Below, piece after piece: positions 26,384 through 34,851 of a stretch of 64,000 nt of DNA. Source of the DNA: JANQEA01 sp964582285. Lineage in GTDB: Bacteria; Bipolaricaulota; Bipolaricaulia; UBA7950; UBA9294. The stretch spans positions 1 to 64,000 of the forward strand of contig CAZORQ010000005.1 of assembly GCA_964582285.1 (NCBI GenBank), read 5' to 3'. The translations under genes were made by a program, and so were the position numbers. Position 1 is the stretch's first letter; the number at the start of each line of letters is the position of its first letter. Under the pieces are notes generated by a model that saw only the letters and a list, made by a program, of their open reading frames with translations, searched no databases and was not told where the DNA came from.

Positions 26384-26760
26384 AATGTCCTCCCTCGGCT
26401 GGATATTCCCTCACTTCCTCCCGCGGAGAGCATTGCCATGTCTACAATCACGCCATCGCATCGCCAGCGGGTTCTCTGCCTCCAACGTCTCGACCCATGT
26501 CGCATTCACTCTACCATGTGTGCGATCGGCATCCAAGACAGGCACGCCACATCGCGGCGATCGCTTCTTCAGCTCGCATGCCGCGCTGAAGACAACCTCC
26601 TGCCCTGGCAGCAGGTTCCGTACTTGTGAGCACTCCGTTCTCCGTGCTGATGCGCGTCCTTACTCGTTGCCGGAAATGGAGTGACTCTCGCATACTATGG
26701 AGCCCCTACCTGTGGCCAGCATTATCGGACTGTGGGAAATGTAGCGTACAATGGCTCACG
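26384..26760. other. Divergent upstream region of the giant gene and the diguanylate cyclase gene
   Basis: About 377 bp. The left edge carries the strong SD of the giant gene. At 26747-26752 a plus-strand TACAAT -10 box ends 8 nt before the ATG at 26761, with only a poor -35, which fits a leaderless cyclase mRNA. No promoter of the giant gene stood out, and I see no coding frame with support. Confidence 0.4.
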
Positions 26761-28365
26761 ATGATCTGGCAGTGGACCGTTGCGTCAATCGTGCTTCTCG
26801 CCACCAGCGCACTTTCGCTGGTTGTTGCATCCGCTCTGCTCCGGCGTCATGCGATCGCAGGGATGTCCACGCTTGCCTGCGTCCTGGTAGCCGCCGCTGG
26901 CTGGTCTCTCGTCGCTGCACTCGAGGCAGGCGTCATCTCCCTCACGTCGAAGATCCTGTTCTCGAAGCTCGAGTATGTCGGCTCCGGATCTGTCGTCGTT
27001 CTGTTCCTGCTCTTTGCATCCCGGTACACGGGGAGAGTCTCGTGGATGACCAAACCCCGGCTTGCCGCGCTCTGGCTGCTACCGATCGTTTCGGTTTCTC
27101 TTGCCGCAACCAATGAATTGCACCAGCTGCTGTGGACTGCCTTCACACCGGGTCCTGTCGGCTCAAACACGATTATCTATGAACATGGTCCGGCATTCTT
27201 CGGGATCATCGCAGGCATCTATGCCTATGTTCTCGTCGCCTCGCTCCTGCTCGTGTCTTCAGTTGCCCGCACATCGACGATCCGGCGGCGGCAGTCCGCA
27301 ACCCTTCTTGTTGCCACGGCATTCCCGTGGATCAGCGGTATCCTGTACGCTGCGGGGATCACGCTGGCTCCTGGCTTGAACCTCACGCCGGTCAGCTTCG
27401 TCATCGTCGGCGCCGTCTTGGCGATAGGCGTTTCGCCACTCCATCTCTTCGATCTTGTCCCCGTTGCCCGGGATGTCCTCATTGAGGGAATGAGTGACGG
27501 CGTCCTTGTCATCGACGCGGATCGTCGAATTGTCGACGTGAATCCTGCGGCAAAGCAGCTACTAGCCCTTCCCTCGCAAAGCGTCGGCCTTGACGCCGGA
27601 GACGTCCTCTCAGATTGGCCACGGATTTCAGAGACTCTTTGTACTGAGTGTGAGTCCCATCTCGAGCTCACCGTCTCGAACGACCCGTTGCTCCATCTTG
27701 ATCTGCGGATCAGTCCCCTTAGCGAAGGCACAAATGACGCCGCAGGATTCCTCCTCGACATTCGCGACATCTCTCAGCGCTATCTCGCTGAGACGGCACT
27801 TCAGAATGCGAACCAGCGCCTTCAGTCGCATGTTGCGGAGATTGAGCGCCTCCAAAGCAAGTTGCGCGATCAGGCGATTCGAGATTCCCTCACCGGTGTA
27901 TTCAATCGCCGGCATCTCGACGACACTTTCCCGCGGATGCTCGATCGAGCCAGAGGAGACGCCAATCCAATCTCTGTCGTGATGTTCGACATCGATCACT
28001 TCAAGCAAGTCAATGATAGCCACGGTCATCGCGCTGGCGATGCGCTTCTCGCGAGGCTTGGCCGGCTACTCGCAGACAGCACACGACCGGAGGACATCGT
28101 TTGTCGTTGCGGCGGCGAGGAGTTCGTCCTCATCTTCCCGCAGACAGCTGGCCGCGTCGCAGCGCAGCGCGCCGACGAGCTGCGGCAAGCGTTTCAAGAC
28201 CTCGATATTCCCGAGCTCGGCGGCGCGAAGTCCCCAACACTCTCCGCAGGCGTTGCCGAATTCCCTCACCATGGAGACTCCCAGCAAGCGCTCGTCCAGG
28301 CCGCCGACGAAGCGCTGTATCGGGCCAAGGCAGCCGGGCGAGATTGTGTTCGCATGGCCAGGTAG
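26761..28365 (+). CDS. Membrane diguanylate cyclase (7TM-PAS-GGDEF)
   Basis: A 534-residue signalling protein that makes c-di-GMP from GTP. Residues about 1-225 contain seven or eight hydrophobic helices, like the histidine-kinase 7TM sensor region. A PAS domain follows (about 235-345, SDGVLVIDADRRIVDVNPAA), then a short coiled coil, then GGDEF (about 375-530). The active site is GGEEF, with DIDHFKQVND and NRRH intact. RPED five residues before GGEEF is an RxxD inhibitory I-site, so product inhibition is expected. The ATG at 26761 lies at the start of TM1, has no SD and lies just after a -10 box, so the mRNA may be leaderless. Confidence 0.88.
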   Translation: MIWQWTVASIVLLATSALSLVVASALLRRHAIAGMSTLACVLVAAAGWSLVAALEAGVISLTSKILFSKLEYVGSGSVVVLFLLFASRYTGRVSWMTKPRLAALWLLPIVSVSLAATNELHQLLWTAFTPGPVGSNTIIYEHGPAFFGIIAGIYAYVLVASLLLVSSVARTSTIRRRQSATLLVATAFPWISGILYAAGITLAPGLNLTPVSFVIVGAVLAIGVSPLHLFDLVPVARDVLIEGMSDGVLVIDADRRIVDVNPAAKQLLALPSQSVGLDAGDVLSDWPRISETLCTECESHLELTVSNDPLLHLDLRISPLSEGTNDAAGFLLDIRDISQRYLAETALQNANQRLQSHVAEIERLQSKLRDQAIRDSLTGVFNRRHLDDTFPRMLDRARGDANPISVVMFDIDHFKQVNDSHGHRAGDALLARLGRLLADSTRPEDIVCRCGGEEFVLIFPQTAGRVAAQRADELRQAFQDLDIPELGGAKSPTLSAGVAEFPHHGDSQQALVQAADEALYRAKAAGRDCVRMAR

Positions 28366-28554
28366 CAGGCTCCCGGTTCTCCCTTCTCTACTCCAGCGGG
28401 TTCGGTCCCAGAAAGCACTCCCGCCTTCCCACGCGCAACATCATTGCCGTCAGAGCGGGGACACGCGATCTTCGCGTATGATTGGCGCGTTGACCACCTG
28501 ACAGCGGGGCAGCCGAATCACTGACCTCGGCGTTGCGGGCAAGGAGACACCATT
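28366..28554. other. Intergenic region before the permease gene
   Basis: 189 bp with no coding frame that has support. TTGACC at about 28492 is a good -35-like element but lacks a convincing -10 at 16-18 nt. The SD AAGGAG of the permease lies at its right end. Confidence 0.35.
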
Positions 28555-29592
28555 GTGATCGCATACGTCATTCGCCGCCTTCTGCTCCTACCGATCGTCC
28601 TCGTCGGCGTGTCGATTCTCATCTTCGCCTTGCTGCAGCTCATGAGTCCCTTCTCTCGGCTCTCCGTGTACGTGGACAATCCCGATTCGCTAAAGCACGG
28701 ACGCGAGCAGCTGCAGGAGATGGTCGAGAACCTCGGATTGGACGACCCTCTCTGGATCCAATACGGACGTTGGATCAACAATGTGCTCCACGGCGATCTT
28801 GGCTGGTCGGAGTCCGCACGGCAGCCAGTTCTCAAGGCGATTCTCACTCTCTTTCCAGCGTCAGCGGAGCTTGCGCTGTACGCGACACTCCCCGTTGTCT
28901 TCTTTGGAATCTGGCTCGGTAAGCTATCGGCCGTTCATCAGGATCGGCTGGTCGATCATACGGCGCGTGTGGTGTCATTGCTCGCATGGTCTGTGCCGAC
29001 ATTTGTCTTCGGGATTCTCGCGCTGCTTCTCTTCTACGGCATCCTTCGCTGGTTCCCCCCTGGACGACTTGGTCTGTCCGCCTCGCGGGCTGTCTCTTCG
29101 GACGCCTTTGCGTCCTACACCGGGATGCACACGGTCGACGCCCTACTCAACGGGAACCTCGCTGTCTTGGGCGACGCGTTGAGACATCTGGTGCTGCCCG
29201 TTCTCACATTGGCATGCCTGAGTTGGGCGGTACTCATGCGCCTGATGCGATCAAGCATGCTGGAAACCCTGCGACAGGACTACATCGTGACCGCGCGGTC
29301 GAAAGGATTGCCCGAGTCCACCGTGATCCACAAGCATGCTCAGCGAAATGCACTTCTCCCCGTCACCACCGTCGCCGGCCTGATGATCGCTGGTCTTCTT
29401 AACGGCGTCGTGGTCACGGAGATGATCTTCAACTACCGTGGGCTAGGCCAGTTTGCAGCGGAAGCAGCGATCTCCCTCGACACGGCGAGCATCGTCGGCT
29501 TCTCCTTGTTCAACGGCGTGCTTCTCGTCCTGACGAACCTGGTCGTCGATGTCCTCTATGTTGCGTTCGACCCTAGAGTCCGGCTGGGTTGA
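28555..29592 (+). CDS. ABC transporter permease, DppB/OppB type
   Basis: A 345-residue inner-membrane permease of the peptide/nickel/oligosaccharide ABC family. Six hydrophobic helices are visible, the first being RLLLLPIVLVGVSILIFALL. The EAA loop that contacts the ATPase is YIVTARSKGLPESTVIHKHA (about residues 242-261), with the family's R-N-A-L-L-P continuation. The C-terminal FDPRVRLG is complete. It has a GTG start with SD AAGGAG. The normal partners (DppC permease, ATPases, binding protein) are not in the window on either side, so it is an orphan subunit here. Confidence 0.88.
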   Translation: MIAYVIRRLLLLPIVLVGVSILIFALLQLMSPFSRLSVYVDNPDSLKHGREQLQEMVENLGLDDPLWIQYGRWINNVLHGDLGWSESARQPVLKAILTLFPASAELALYATLPVVFFGIWLGKLSAVHQDRLVDHTARVVSLLAWSVPTFVFGILALLLFYGILRWFPPGRLGLSASRAVSSDAFASYTGMHTVDALLNGNLAVLGDALRHLVLPVLTLACLSWAVLMRLMRSSMLETLRQDYIVTARSKGLPESTVIHKHAQRNALLPVTTVAGLMIAGLLNGVVVTEMIFNYRGLGQFAAEAAISLDTASIVGFSLFNGVLLVLTNLVVDVLYVAFDPRVRLG

Positions 29593-29880
29593 CCGGACTC
29601 ACGACCCCATCGCGCATCTCCGGTATGTCGCAGTCCGCAGAGCCCGAGACGCGAGAGGGCAAACAGGGCAGAACCTCGCGAGATTCCCCCCCGTGCTCGA
29701 TCGGCTCCGAGCAAATCCAAATCGCGAACTGCGTTGTCCTTCCGCGATCCAAAGCTCGCGGAAGGACAATCCGTACCCCGTAGCTCCATGGCCACAGCCC
29801 CGTTGTCGTTCGAGAACAGTCGGAGTCCCGCACGCTCATGCAGTGGCCCTGGACGTCCCCGTCAAGAGCGTGTGAAGAGG
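29593..29880. other. Intergenic region downstream of the orphan permease
   Basis: 288 bp with no supported gene, and in particular no trace of a DppC partner in any frame. It contains the perfect hairpin described separately at 29734-29769. Confidence 0.5.
29734..29769. terminator. Perfect 14-bp hairpin between convergent permease and asparagine synthetase-like genes
   Basis: TTGTCCTTCCGCGA (29734-29747) and its exact complement TCGCGGAAGGACAA (29756-29769) flank an 8-nt loop. It lies between convergent genes and may serve both as a terminator or 3'-end stabiliser. No T-run follows, so classical intrinsic termination is uncertain; a mobile palindromic element is the alternative. Confidence 0.5.
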
Positions 29881-30789
29881 CTACACTGCGCTCGAGTCCC
29901 CTGGAACCTTCGCGAACAACCGCGCATCTTCGATCCGCTCCAGTCCACAGGCATACCTCGTAAGTCGCTCAATTCCGATACCGAAGCCCGAACAGCGGTG
30001 CAGCCCCTTCTCGACATACTCGAGATACAGTGCAAACTGCTCGCGCGGAAGCTTGTCGCGTTCGATGCGATCCAATACTCGATGGAGTTCAACCTCGCGC
30101 TCTCCGCCCGAGAGCGCTTCGCCGAACCCTTCTGGGTACACGAGATCCATGTCAAGAAGAATTTCTGGTCGCTCTGGATCCTCCCGATCGTAGAACTCGC
30201 GTACGCGCCTCGGGAAGTCTACAACCCACGCGGGGTCACTCAGTGAACTTGAAAGGGCGTCGTCGAACGGCTCTCCATGCTTCGCAGCAGCGTCGGAGAA
30301 AGCAACTCGCTGGAACGGCGTCTTGGGAACCCGCAGGTCTCTTCCCAGCACGCGCAACGCCTCACCGCAGCAATCCGAGACTGATTGCAGAACGTGAGCC
30401 AGAAGCCCTTCCCCGATGACTATGATGTCTTCTCGGGACGCATCGCGCATTTCGAGATCGAGTTGAACGAACTCGGCAAGATACCGTCCAAACGACGCTC
30501 GCTCCGCCGGCTCCATCCGCACGTTGGGCGAGAAACAGAATATCCGTGGGATCGTCAGCAACGCAATCTGTTTGTGCAGGATCATGCTCTTTGTCAGCTG
30601 GTACGGACGACCATAGAAATCCACCGTTCCGCCATACGTCTCATGATGTAGTGGATCGGTAATCGGTGAGAGAAGCACCGGCAAGATCTCGATGAAATCC
30701 TGCTCTCGCAGATACTCCCCCGCCGATCGAACAATCTCGCTCTTGATTTTCAGCACAGCAACCCGTTCAGTATCCTTTGCCACACGCAT
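29881..30789 (-). CDS. AsnRS-like asparagine synthetase (archaeal AsnA type, no anticodon-binding domain)
   Basis: A 302-residue class II aminoacyl-tRNA synthetase catalytic core related to AspRS/AsnRS. Motif 2 reads FCFSPNVRMEPAERASFGRY followed by LAEFVQLDLEM. Motif 3 reads GFGIGIERLTRYACGLERI. The OB-fold anticodon domain that precedes the core in true AsnRS/AspRS is absent: the protein starts directly in the core. This is the layout of the archaeal asparagine synthetase (AS-AR) that makes Asn from Asp and ammonia with ATP. A long leader with a short Asn-containing ORF precedes it. An alternative role is a paralog that modifies tRNA or a protein. Confidence 0.78.
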   Translation of the reverse strand: MRVAKDTERVAVLKIKSEIVRSAGEYLREQDFIEILPVLLSPITDPLHHETYGGTVDFYGRPYQLTKSMILHKQIALLTIPRIFCFSPNVRMEPAERASFGRYLAEFVQLDLEMRDASREDIIVIGEGLLAHVLQSVSDCCGEALRVLGRDLRVPKTPFQRVAFSDAAAKHGEPFDDALSSSLSDPAWVVDFPRRVREFYDREDPERPEILLDMDLVYPEGFGEALSGGEREVELHRVLDRIERDKLPREQFALYLEYVEKGLHRCSGFGIGIERLTRYACGLERIEDARLFAKVPGDSSAV

Positions 30790-30818
30790 AGCTCTCTCCT
30801 TGGAATCAGGAATGTCCC

Positions 30819-30834
30819 GGCATCCGAGGATGCC
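30819..30834 (-). promoter_or_regulatory. Second hairpin of the asparagine synthetase leader
   Basis: GGCATCC and GGATGCC form a 7-bp stem with a 2-nt spacer at 30819-30834. It lies about 20-45 nt upstream of the SD and ATG of the synthetase gene. It could be an anti-terminator partner or protect the mRNA; no T-run follows. Confidence 0.35.
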
Positions 30835-30864
30835 AACGAAATCTCGGATCTGTCTCAGGCGAAT

Positions 30865-30886
30865 CTCGACCGGGAACCCGGTCGAG
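30865..30886 (-). promoter_or_regulatory. Strong hairpin just after the leader ORF stop
   Basis: CTCGACCGGG (30865-30874) and CCCGGTCGAG (30877-30886) form a perfect 10-bp repeat with 2 nt between. It begins 3 nt beyond the leader ORF stop codon in the direction of transcription, the position expected for an attenuator or ribosome-dependent structure. Confidence 0.45.
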
Positions 30887-30889
30887 CGA

Positions 30890-31003
30890 TCAGCGTTGCG
30901 CCCCGTGTGGGACGTCCTGATTGGAGAAGTGGAAGAAGGAGGTTCGATTGAGGCATGCGAATCCTGTCGTCTCGGCTCGCGTGTTGTGTAGATACTCGGC
31001 CAT
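30890..31003 (-). CDS. Putative 37-residue leader peptide upstream of the asparagine synthetase-like gene
   Basis: A short frame, ATG at 31003 and TGA at 30890-30892, with a GAGGTGG SD about 7 nt upstream (an in-frame ATG at 31021 is possible too). It encodes three Asn among 37 residues (positions 7, 19 and 28). It lies wholly inside the roughly 240-nt leader that starts at the promoter at 31036-31064 and ends just before a strong hairpin. The position and content fit a transcription-attenuation leader peptide. Coding is not proven, and no relative is recognised. Confidence 0.4.
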   Translation of the reverse strand: MAEYLHNTRAETTGFACLNRTSFFHFSNQDVPHGAQR

Positions 31004-31035
31004 GATGACCACCTCTTCCATGCAAGTTGAGCTAG

Positions 31036-31064
31036 ACCGTACGAAGTCGGAAGCGCGGTGTCAA
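31036..31064 (-). promoter_or_regulatory. Promoter of the asparagine synthetase leader
   Basis: Minus strand: -35 TTGACA (31059-31064, perfect consensus), 17-nt spacer, -10 TACGGT (31036-31041). The expected transcript start is near 31029, giving a leader of about 240 nt before the ATG at 30789. Confidence 0.6.
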
Positions 31065-31089
31065 GGAAGCCTGTCCCACAGTGCTTCTC

Positions 31090-31494
31090 CTACCGCAGGA
31101 TGAGTGGAACGACGATCGCCACACACCCCATACAGACGACGGCCGCGATGAATAGGCTGTAGCGAGCACTGTAGTTTCTCAGCAGCGCTGGATCGTAGTA
31201 GCCCGCAACCTGTTGGTCGTCATACAGCTTGAGCAGTCCTCGGGTCAACCTCAGCCGTGTCTCCTTGCCCTTGAGAAGACCGAATACCACTACAAGGTTG
31301 ACGACTCCCGTGAGCACCATGAACAACCCCAACACAGCCGTCGTTGTGCTGTTCCCCGCCGACTCCTGCGCAATCCCGGAGCTGATCGCAAGCATCAGCA
31401 GGTTGAGCAGAACGGCCATCACGACGAACACCGTGTCCGTTCGCGCCCCCTGCTGCAGCTCCGAGACAATGTGTTGATGCACCCGATCGATCAT
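31090..31494 (-). CDS. Small integral membrane protein, unknown
   Basis: A 134-residue protein with three hydrophobic helices: about residues 22-42 (VFVVMAVLLNLLMLAISSG), 56-75 (AVLGLFMVLTGVVNLVVVFG) and 113-132 (LFIAAVVCMGCVAIVVPLIL). A basic, Leu/Arg-rich loop (KGKETRLRLTRGLLKLYDD) lies between the second and third helices. No family recognised. The ATG at 31494 has GGGAGG upstream. It lies upstream of, and on the same strand as, the asparagine synthetase leader, which has its own promoter. Confidence 0.7.
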   Translation of the reverse strand: MIDRVHQHIVSELQQGARTDTVFVVMAVLLNLLMLAISSGIAQESAGNSTTTAVLGLFMVLTGVVNLVVVFGLLKGKETRLRLTRGLLKLYDDQQVAGYYDPALLRNYSARYSLFIAAVVCMGCVAIVVPLILR

Positions 31495-31614
31495 CTCAAG
31501 CCTCCCTTGCCCGCAGACCAAGCATGGCCATCTGATGGCCGCAGGTGAAATCGGTGAACCCCGAAGAATGCACGGTGCACACGCTTGGCCCGACGATACC
31601 GATTCCGTTGGCGC

Positions 31615-32685
31615 CTACGGCGCTTGCCTTAGCTCCTCCAGAAGCCCGTTGATCAGCTCCCTGACGGTCACGATCTCATGGATCCGATGCGCGTTTCGGC
31701 CGCAGAAGACAAGTCCGTGATCGATGTCTCCCAAATACGCATTCACCAGCGCCTGGGCGATGCAGAACTTCGCCTCTGCAACCTTGCAGACGCTCAGACA
31801 GCGGTAGCGGCAGCGGATCTCAAGCTTGTCGACCGTCTCGAGATCTTCGAGAAACTTGTTGCGAATCGCTCGCCCGAGCAAGCCAACCGGGCTCTTGACG
31901 ATCACGATGTCGTCTTCCATCGCATCCAGATAGGTCTGCTTGAATTCCGCCGAGGCATCGCACTCCTCGGTGCAGACAAACCGTGTCGCCATCTGAACTC
32001 CAGAGGCACCGAGGGAGAGCATGCGGGCGATGTCCGCACCATCGAAAATCCCACCCGCGGCAATCACTGGAATCCTCCGCCCGTACCGATCCTCGAACGG
32101 CTTCACCGTATCGACCAGCTCGGGTACCAGTTTGTCGAGTGCGTGCTCCTCCAGGTGTTGCAGCTGTTCCGCGGTGAACCCAAGGTGTCCCCCCGCGAGT
32201 GGACCTTCAAGAATGATTGCGCCCGCGGTCCGGTCGAACCGCTTGGCCCAACCTCGCAGAATGAGTTCCGCGCCTCGCGCCGAGCTGACGATAGGAACCA
32301 GATTGACAAACGGATCCTCGACGACTTTGGGAAGCCTCATCGGCAGGCCGGCGCCAAAGACAATGATCTTGATGCCCTCTTCGACAGCCGCCCGGAGCAA
32401 GTCGTCCACGTTGCTCAACACTCCCATGAAATTGACCGCGAGAATCCCGTCCGTCAGTGAGCGGGCCTTGCGAATCTCCTCCTGCAGCGCTTCCCGGGAG
32501 ATCCTCTCGTACTCGTGCTGTGACGCCTCAAAGTCACCCAGGCCGATGCTCGAGATCGTGCCAATGCCGCCCTCATCGGCCACCGCGGCCGCCAAGGACG
32601 CCATGGAGATCCTTACCCCCATACCGCCCTGGACAATCGGGATATCGGCGACCAGATTGCCGATCCGAAGCTTGGGGATATCCAT
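31615..32685 (-). CDS. FMN-dependent nitronate monooxygenase / FabK-like TIM-barrel protein
   Basis: A 356-residue flavoprotein of the NMO/FabK superfamily. It begins with the typical VADIPIVQGGMGVRISM. The FMN phosphate sites are visible as IPVIAAGGIFDGADI and LGASGVQMATRF. A Cys-rich C-terminal part (CRYRCLSVC...KFC) is common in clostridial-type members. It is either an enoyl-ACP reductase or a nitronate monooxygenase; immediate coupling to fabF (2-nt gap) favours fatty-acid synthesis, while the cysteine tail is more usual in NMO annotations. The start is set by AGGAG. Confidence 0.8.
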   Translation of the reverse strand: MDIPKLRIGNLVADIPIVQGGMGVRISMASLAAAVADEGGIGTISSIGLGDFEASQHEYERISREALQEEIRKARSLTDGILAVNFMGVLSNVDDLLRAAVEEGIKIIVFGAGLPMRLPKVVEDPFVNLVPIVSSARGAELILRGWAKRFDRTAGAIILEGPLAGGHLGFTAEQLQHLEEHALDKLVPELVDTVKPFEDRYGRRIPVIAAGGIFDGADIARMLSLGASGVQMATRFVCTEECDASAEFKQTYLDAMEDDIVIVKSPVGLLGRAIRNKFLEDLETVDKLEIRCRYRCLSVCKVAEAKFCIAQALVNAYLGDIDHGLVFCGRNAHRIHEIVTVRELINGLLEELRQAP

Positions 32686-32687
32686 TG

Positions 32688-33947
32688 CTAGCTCCTGTTC
32701 TCGTACCGCTTGACGACCAGACACGCGTTCCCGCCGCCAAAGCCGAAGGACTGGCTCATTGCCGTGTTGAGATCGATCGACTCGGCTCCGTGGGGAACGA
32801 AGTCAAGCGAGCATCCCGGGTCAGATGCTTCGAAGTTGATCGTCGGGGGAACGCGGCCCGTCGATACACTCAGTACGGTGGCTGCAAGCTCCACAGCTCC
32901 GGCTGCCGCGAGCAAGTGCCCCGTCATCGACTTGATCGAGCTGATCTTCAAAGCGCAGGCGTGGTCTCCGAATAGCTTCATCACTGCAGCACTCTCGGTT
33001 CTGTCATTCAGGATGGTCGACGTGCCGTGGGCGTTGATGTAGTCGATGTCGGAAACCCCTACGTCGGCGTCACGTAGCGCCTCCGCCATGGCCCGGACCA
33101 TCCCTTCACCGTCCGGCTCCGGTGCCGTGAGATGAAACGCGTCCGCCGTGTTTCCGTATCCGGTGATCTCGGCATGGACCGTCGCGCCACGCTCACACGC
33201 ATGATCCAGCGTCTCCAAGACAAGAATCCCGGCGCCCTCGCCCATGACGAACCCGTCACGATTCCGATCAAATGGACGGCTCGCTCTCGCTGGATCCTCG
33301 TTCCGGGTTGACATGGCCCGTGTCGCGCAGAATCCGGCAAACGGAACTGGGCTGATACTCGCTTCGCTTCCCCCAGCTAGCATGATGTCGGCATCCCCTC
33401 TTTCGAGGATTCGATACGCGTCGCCGATCGCGTTCGCACCCGTCGAGCAGGCAACCGATGGCGCCGACAGCGGTCCTTTCAGTCCATGTGTGATCGAGAC
33501 AACGCACGCAGCCGTGTTGATCAGCACTTTCGACACTACAAGCGGCCCCAAGGAGCGCGGCCCCTTCTCCAGCAGGTCCACGTTCGCGCGCTCGAAGGTC
33601 TGAGTTCCCCCGATGCCGGACCCAATGATGACACCAGCTCTGCGCCCATCGTACAAGAACGCATCCAGCCCGGAATCCTTCATCGCCAGATTCGCCGCAA
33701 CCAGCGCGAAATGTGTGAATCGATCCGTTCGCTTCGCGAGTTTGCGATCGATCCAGTCCTCAGCATGGAACCCCTTGACTTCGCCGGCCATCTGCGAGCG
33801 GAACCCCGATGGATTGAACGAGGAAATACGCGTAATACCGTTCCGTCCGGCAAGAAGACCGCTCCAGAACTCCTCACGTCCAATGCCAATCGGTGTGATC
33901 ACACCGACCCCGGTCACAACAACTCGATTGCGATCGATCACGAGCAT
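32688..33947 (-). CDS. fabF: Beta-ketoacyl-ACP synthase II
   Basis: A 419-residue condensing enzyme for fatty acid elongation. The catalytic triad is present: Cys in VACSTGANAIGDAYR (about residue 165), His in NAHGTSTILND (about 305) and His in MTGHLLAAAGAVE (about 340), with the C-terminal GFGGGNACLV. Length is standard. The ATG at 33947 follows GAGAGG closely; the in-frame GTG two codons on is an alternative with better SD spacing. It is followed at 2 nt by the FabK/NMO-like gene. No acpP, fabG or fabD gene is in the window. Confidence 0.93.
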   Translation of the reverse strand: MLVIDRNRVVVTGVGVITPIGIGREEFWSGLLAGRNGITRISSFNPSGFRSQMAGEVKGFHAEDWIDRKLAKRTDRFTHFALVAANLAMKDSGLDAFLYDGRRAGVIIGSGIGGTQTFERANVDLLEKGPRSLGPLVVSKVLINTAACVVSITHGLKGPLSAPSVACSTGANAIGDAYRILERGDADIMLAGGSEASISPVPFAGFCATRAMSTRNEDPARASRPFDRNRDGFVMGEGAGILVLETLDHACERGATVHAEITGYGNTADAFHLTAPEPDGEGMVRAMAEALRDADVGVSDIDYINAHGTSTILNDRTESAAVMKLFGDHACALKISSIKSMTGHLLAAAGAVELAATVLSVSTGRVPPTINFEASDPGCSLDFVPHGAESIDLNTAMSQSFGFGGGNACLVVKRYENRS

Positions 33948-34393
33948 TTCCTCTCTTCCACTAGAGCACTGGGATGACCGCATGCTCATCCACAAGGCCG
34001 GTCCCATGAACAGCTCATGTTCCGAAAGGCGTGGCCGACGCGGAAACTGATGCGTCCTTCATCATGCCGCGCCTCCTGCCCCGGGGCAGCAAGTCAGCCG
34101 GTGGCGTGAGTATACCGAGGATGGATCCGCCCCTCATTCTCGGGATTTCATCCCTGTATAGGCTACATTCGCAGCGCAGCGTGTCCACCTCCAGACCGTC
34201 CTTAACAGCGCGTGATGGTAGCCCCTCTTTTCCAGACCACGAGTAGCGAAGCTGCAACTCCGAGGACCGCGTGATGCTCCCATTGGGCATACGCCCCATG
34301 GCGCATCATTGCCAAGCGGAGCCAGTACGCACCGCCCTTGTCTGAGCGCCTGCTTCATGTACCGCGTGCCGGCACCAGAAACTGAAAGAACGA
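33948..34393. other. Intergenic region upstream of fabF
   Basis: About 446 bp without a supported gene. A 35-codon minus-strand frame at 34202-34309 encodes one hydrophobic stretch (AVLGVAASLLVV) but has no SD. A TATACA box near 34155-34160 (minus) could be a fabF -10, but no matching -35 is evident. Confidence 0.4.
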
Positions 34394-34642
34394 CTACGTA
34401 GAAGTGGATGGGGGTGGAGCGCCTTGGAGCCTCTCGACGTGATCGTCGATGTACTCCTTGAGCGCGTGAGCTCGTGTTCTGATCTCGTCGGTATGAGTCT
34501 CTGGATGTTCCTCCGCGAACTGCTCGTAGATCGCGAGGGCATCGCGGAATCGCCCCTCGCCGAACGCCTGTGCAGCCTTGCGACAGGCTTCCTCATAGAG
34601 GACTTTCCCCGCGCGACGCTGCAATCTAAGCTTGCGGCCCAT
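34394..34642 (-). CDS. Small TPR-like hypothetical protein
   Basis: An 82-residue soluble helical protein. Residues about 14-50 look like one tetratricopeptide unit (KAAQAFGEGRFRDALAIYEQ, then FAEEHPET). A basic N-terminus (GRKLRLQRRAGK) precedes it and a PPPSTST tail follows. The start at 34642 has a strong AAGGAGG SD. It is probably an adaptor protein; function is unknown. Confidence 0.7.
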   Translation of the reverse strand: MGRKLRLQRRAGKVLYEEACRKAAQAFGEGRFRDALAIYEQFAEEHPETHTDEIRTRAHALKEYIDDHVERLQGAPPPSTST

Positions 34643-34812
34643 TGTGGACCTCCTTCTCTGCGATGCCTTGGCATCAAGCCAGAGTACCGTGTCATGATCG
34701 ATGAAGGCAAAGGATGCCATCCCCCCGGAAATCCAACAGCCACAGAGCGAACGCCTCAGTGGCCTTGGCAGACAGCACTTGAATTGGGGTGCCCTTTCGC
34801 CCGCCGAATCGC

Positions 34813-34841
34813 CTGAGTCTGCTGCCTGCAGCGGCTATACT
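34813..34841 (+). promoter_or_regulatory. Promoter of hypCDE (leaderless)
   Basis: -35 CTGAGT (34813-34818), 17-nt spacer, -10 TATACT (34836-34841). The expected start is about 34848, some 4 nt before the ATG at 34852, so the hypC mRNA would be essentially leaderless. Confidence 0.5.
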
Positions 34842-34851
34842 CTGGGGTACT

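Noticed and set aside
30790..31035. T-box riboswitch upstream of the asparagine synthetase-like gene
   Set aside because: No T-box consensus, specifier loop or tRNA-acceptor-binding bulge could be found; the leader ORF and hairpins are a different layout.
34202..34309. 35-codon minus-strand frame with one hydrophobic stretch
   Set aside because: No SD or promoter; short hydrophobic frames occur by chance in GC-rich non-coding DNA.
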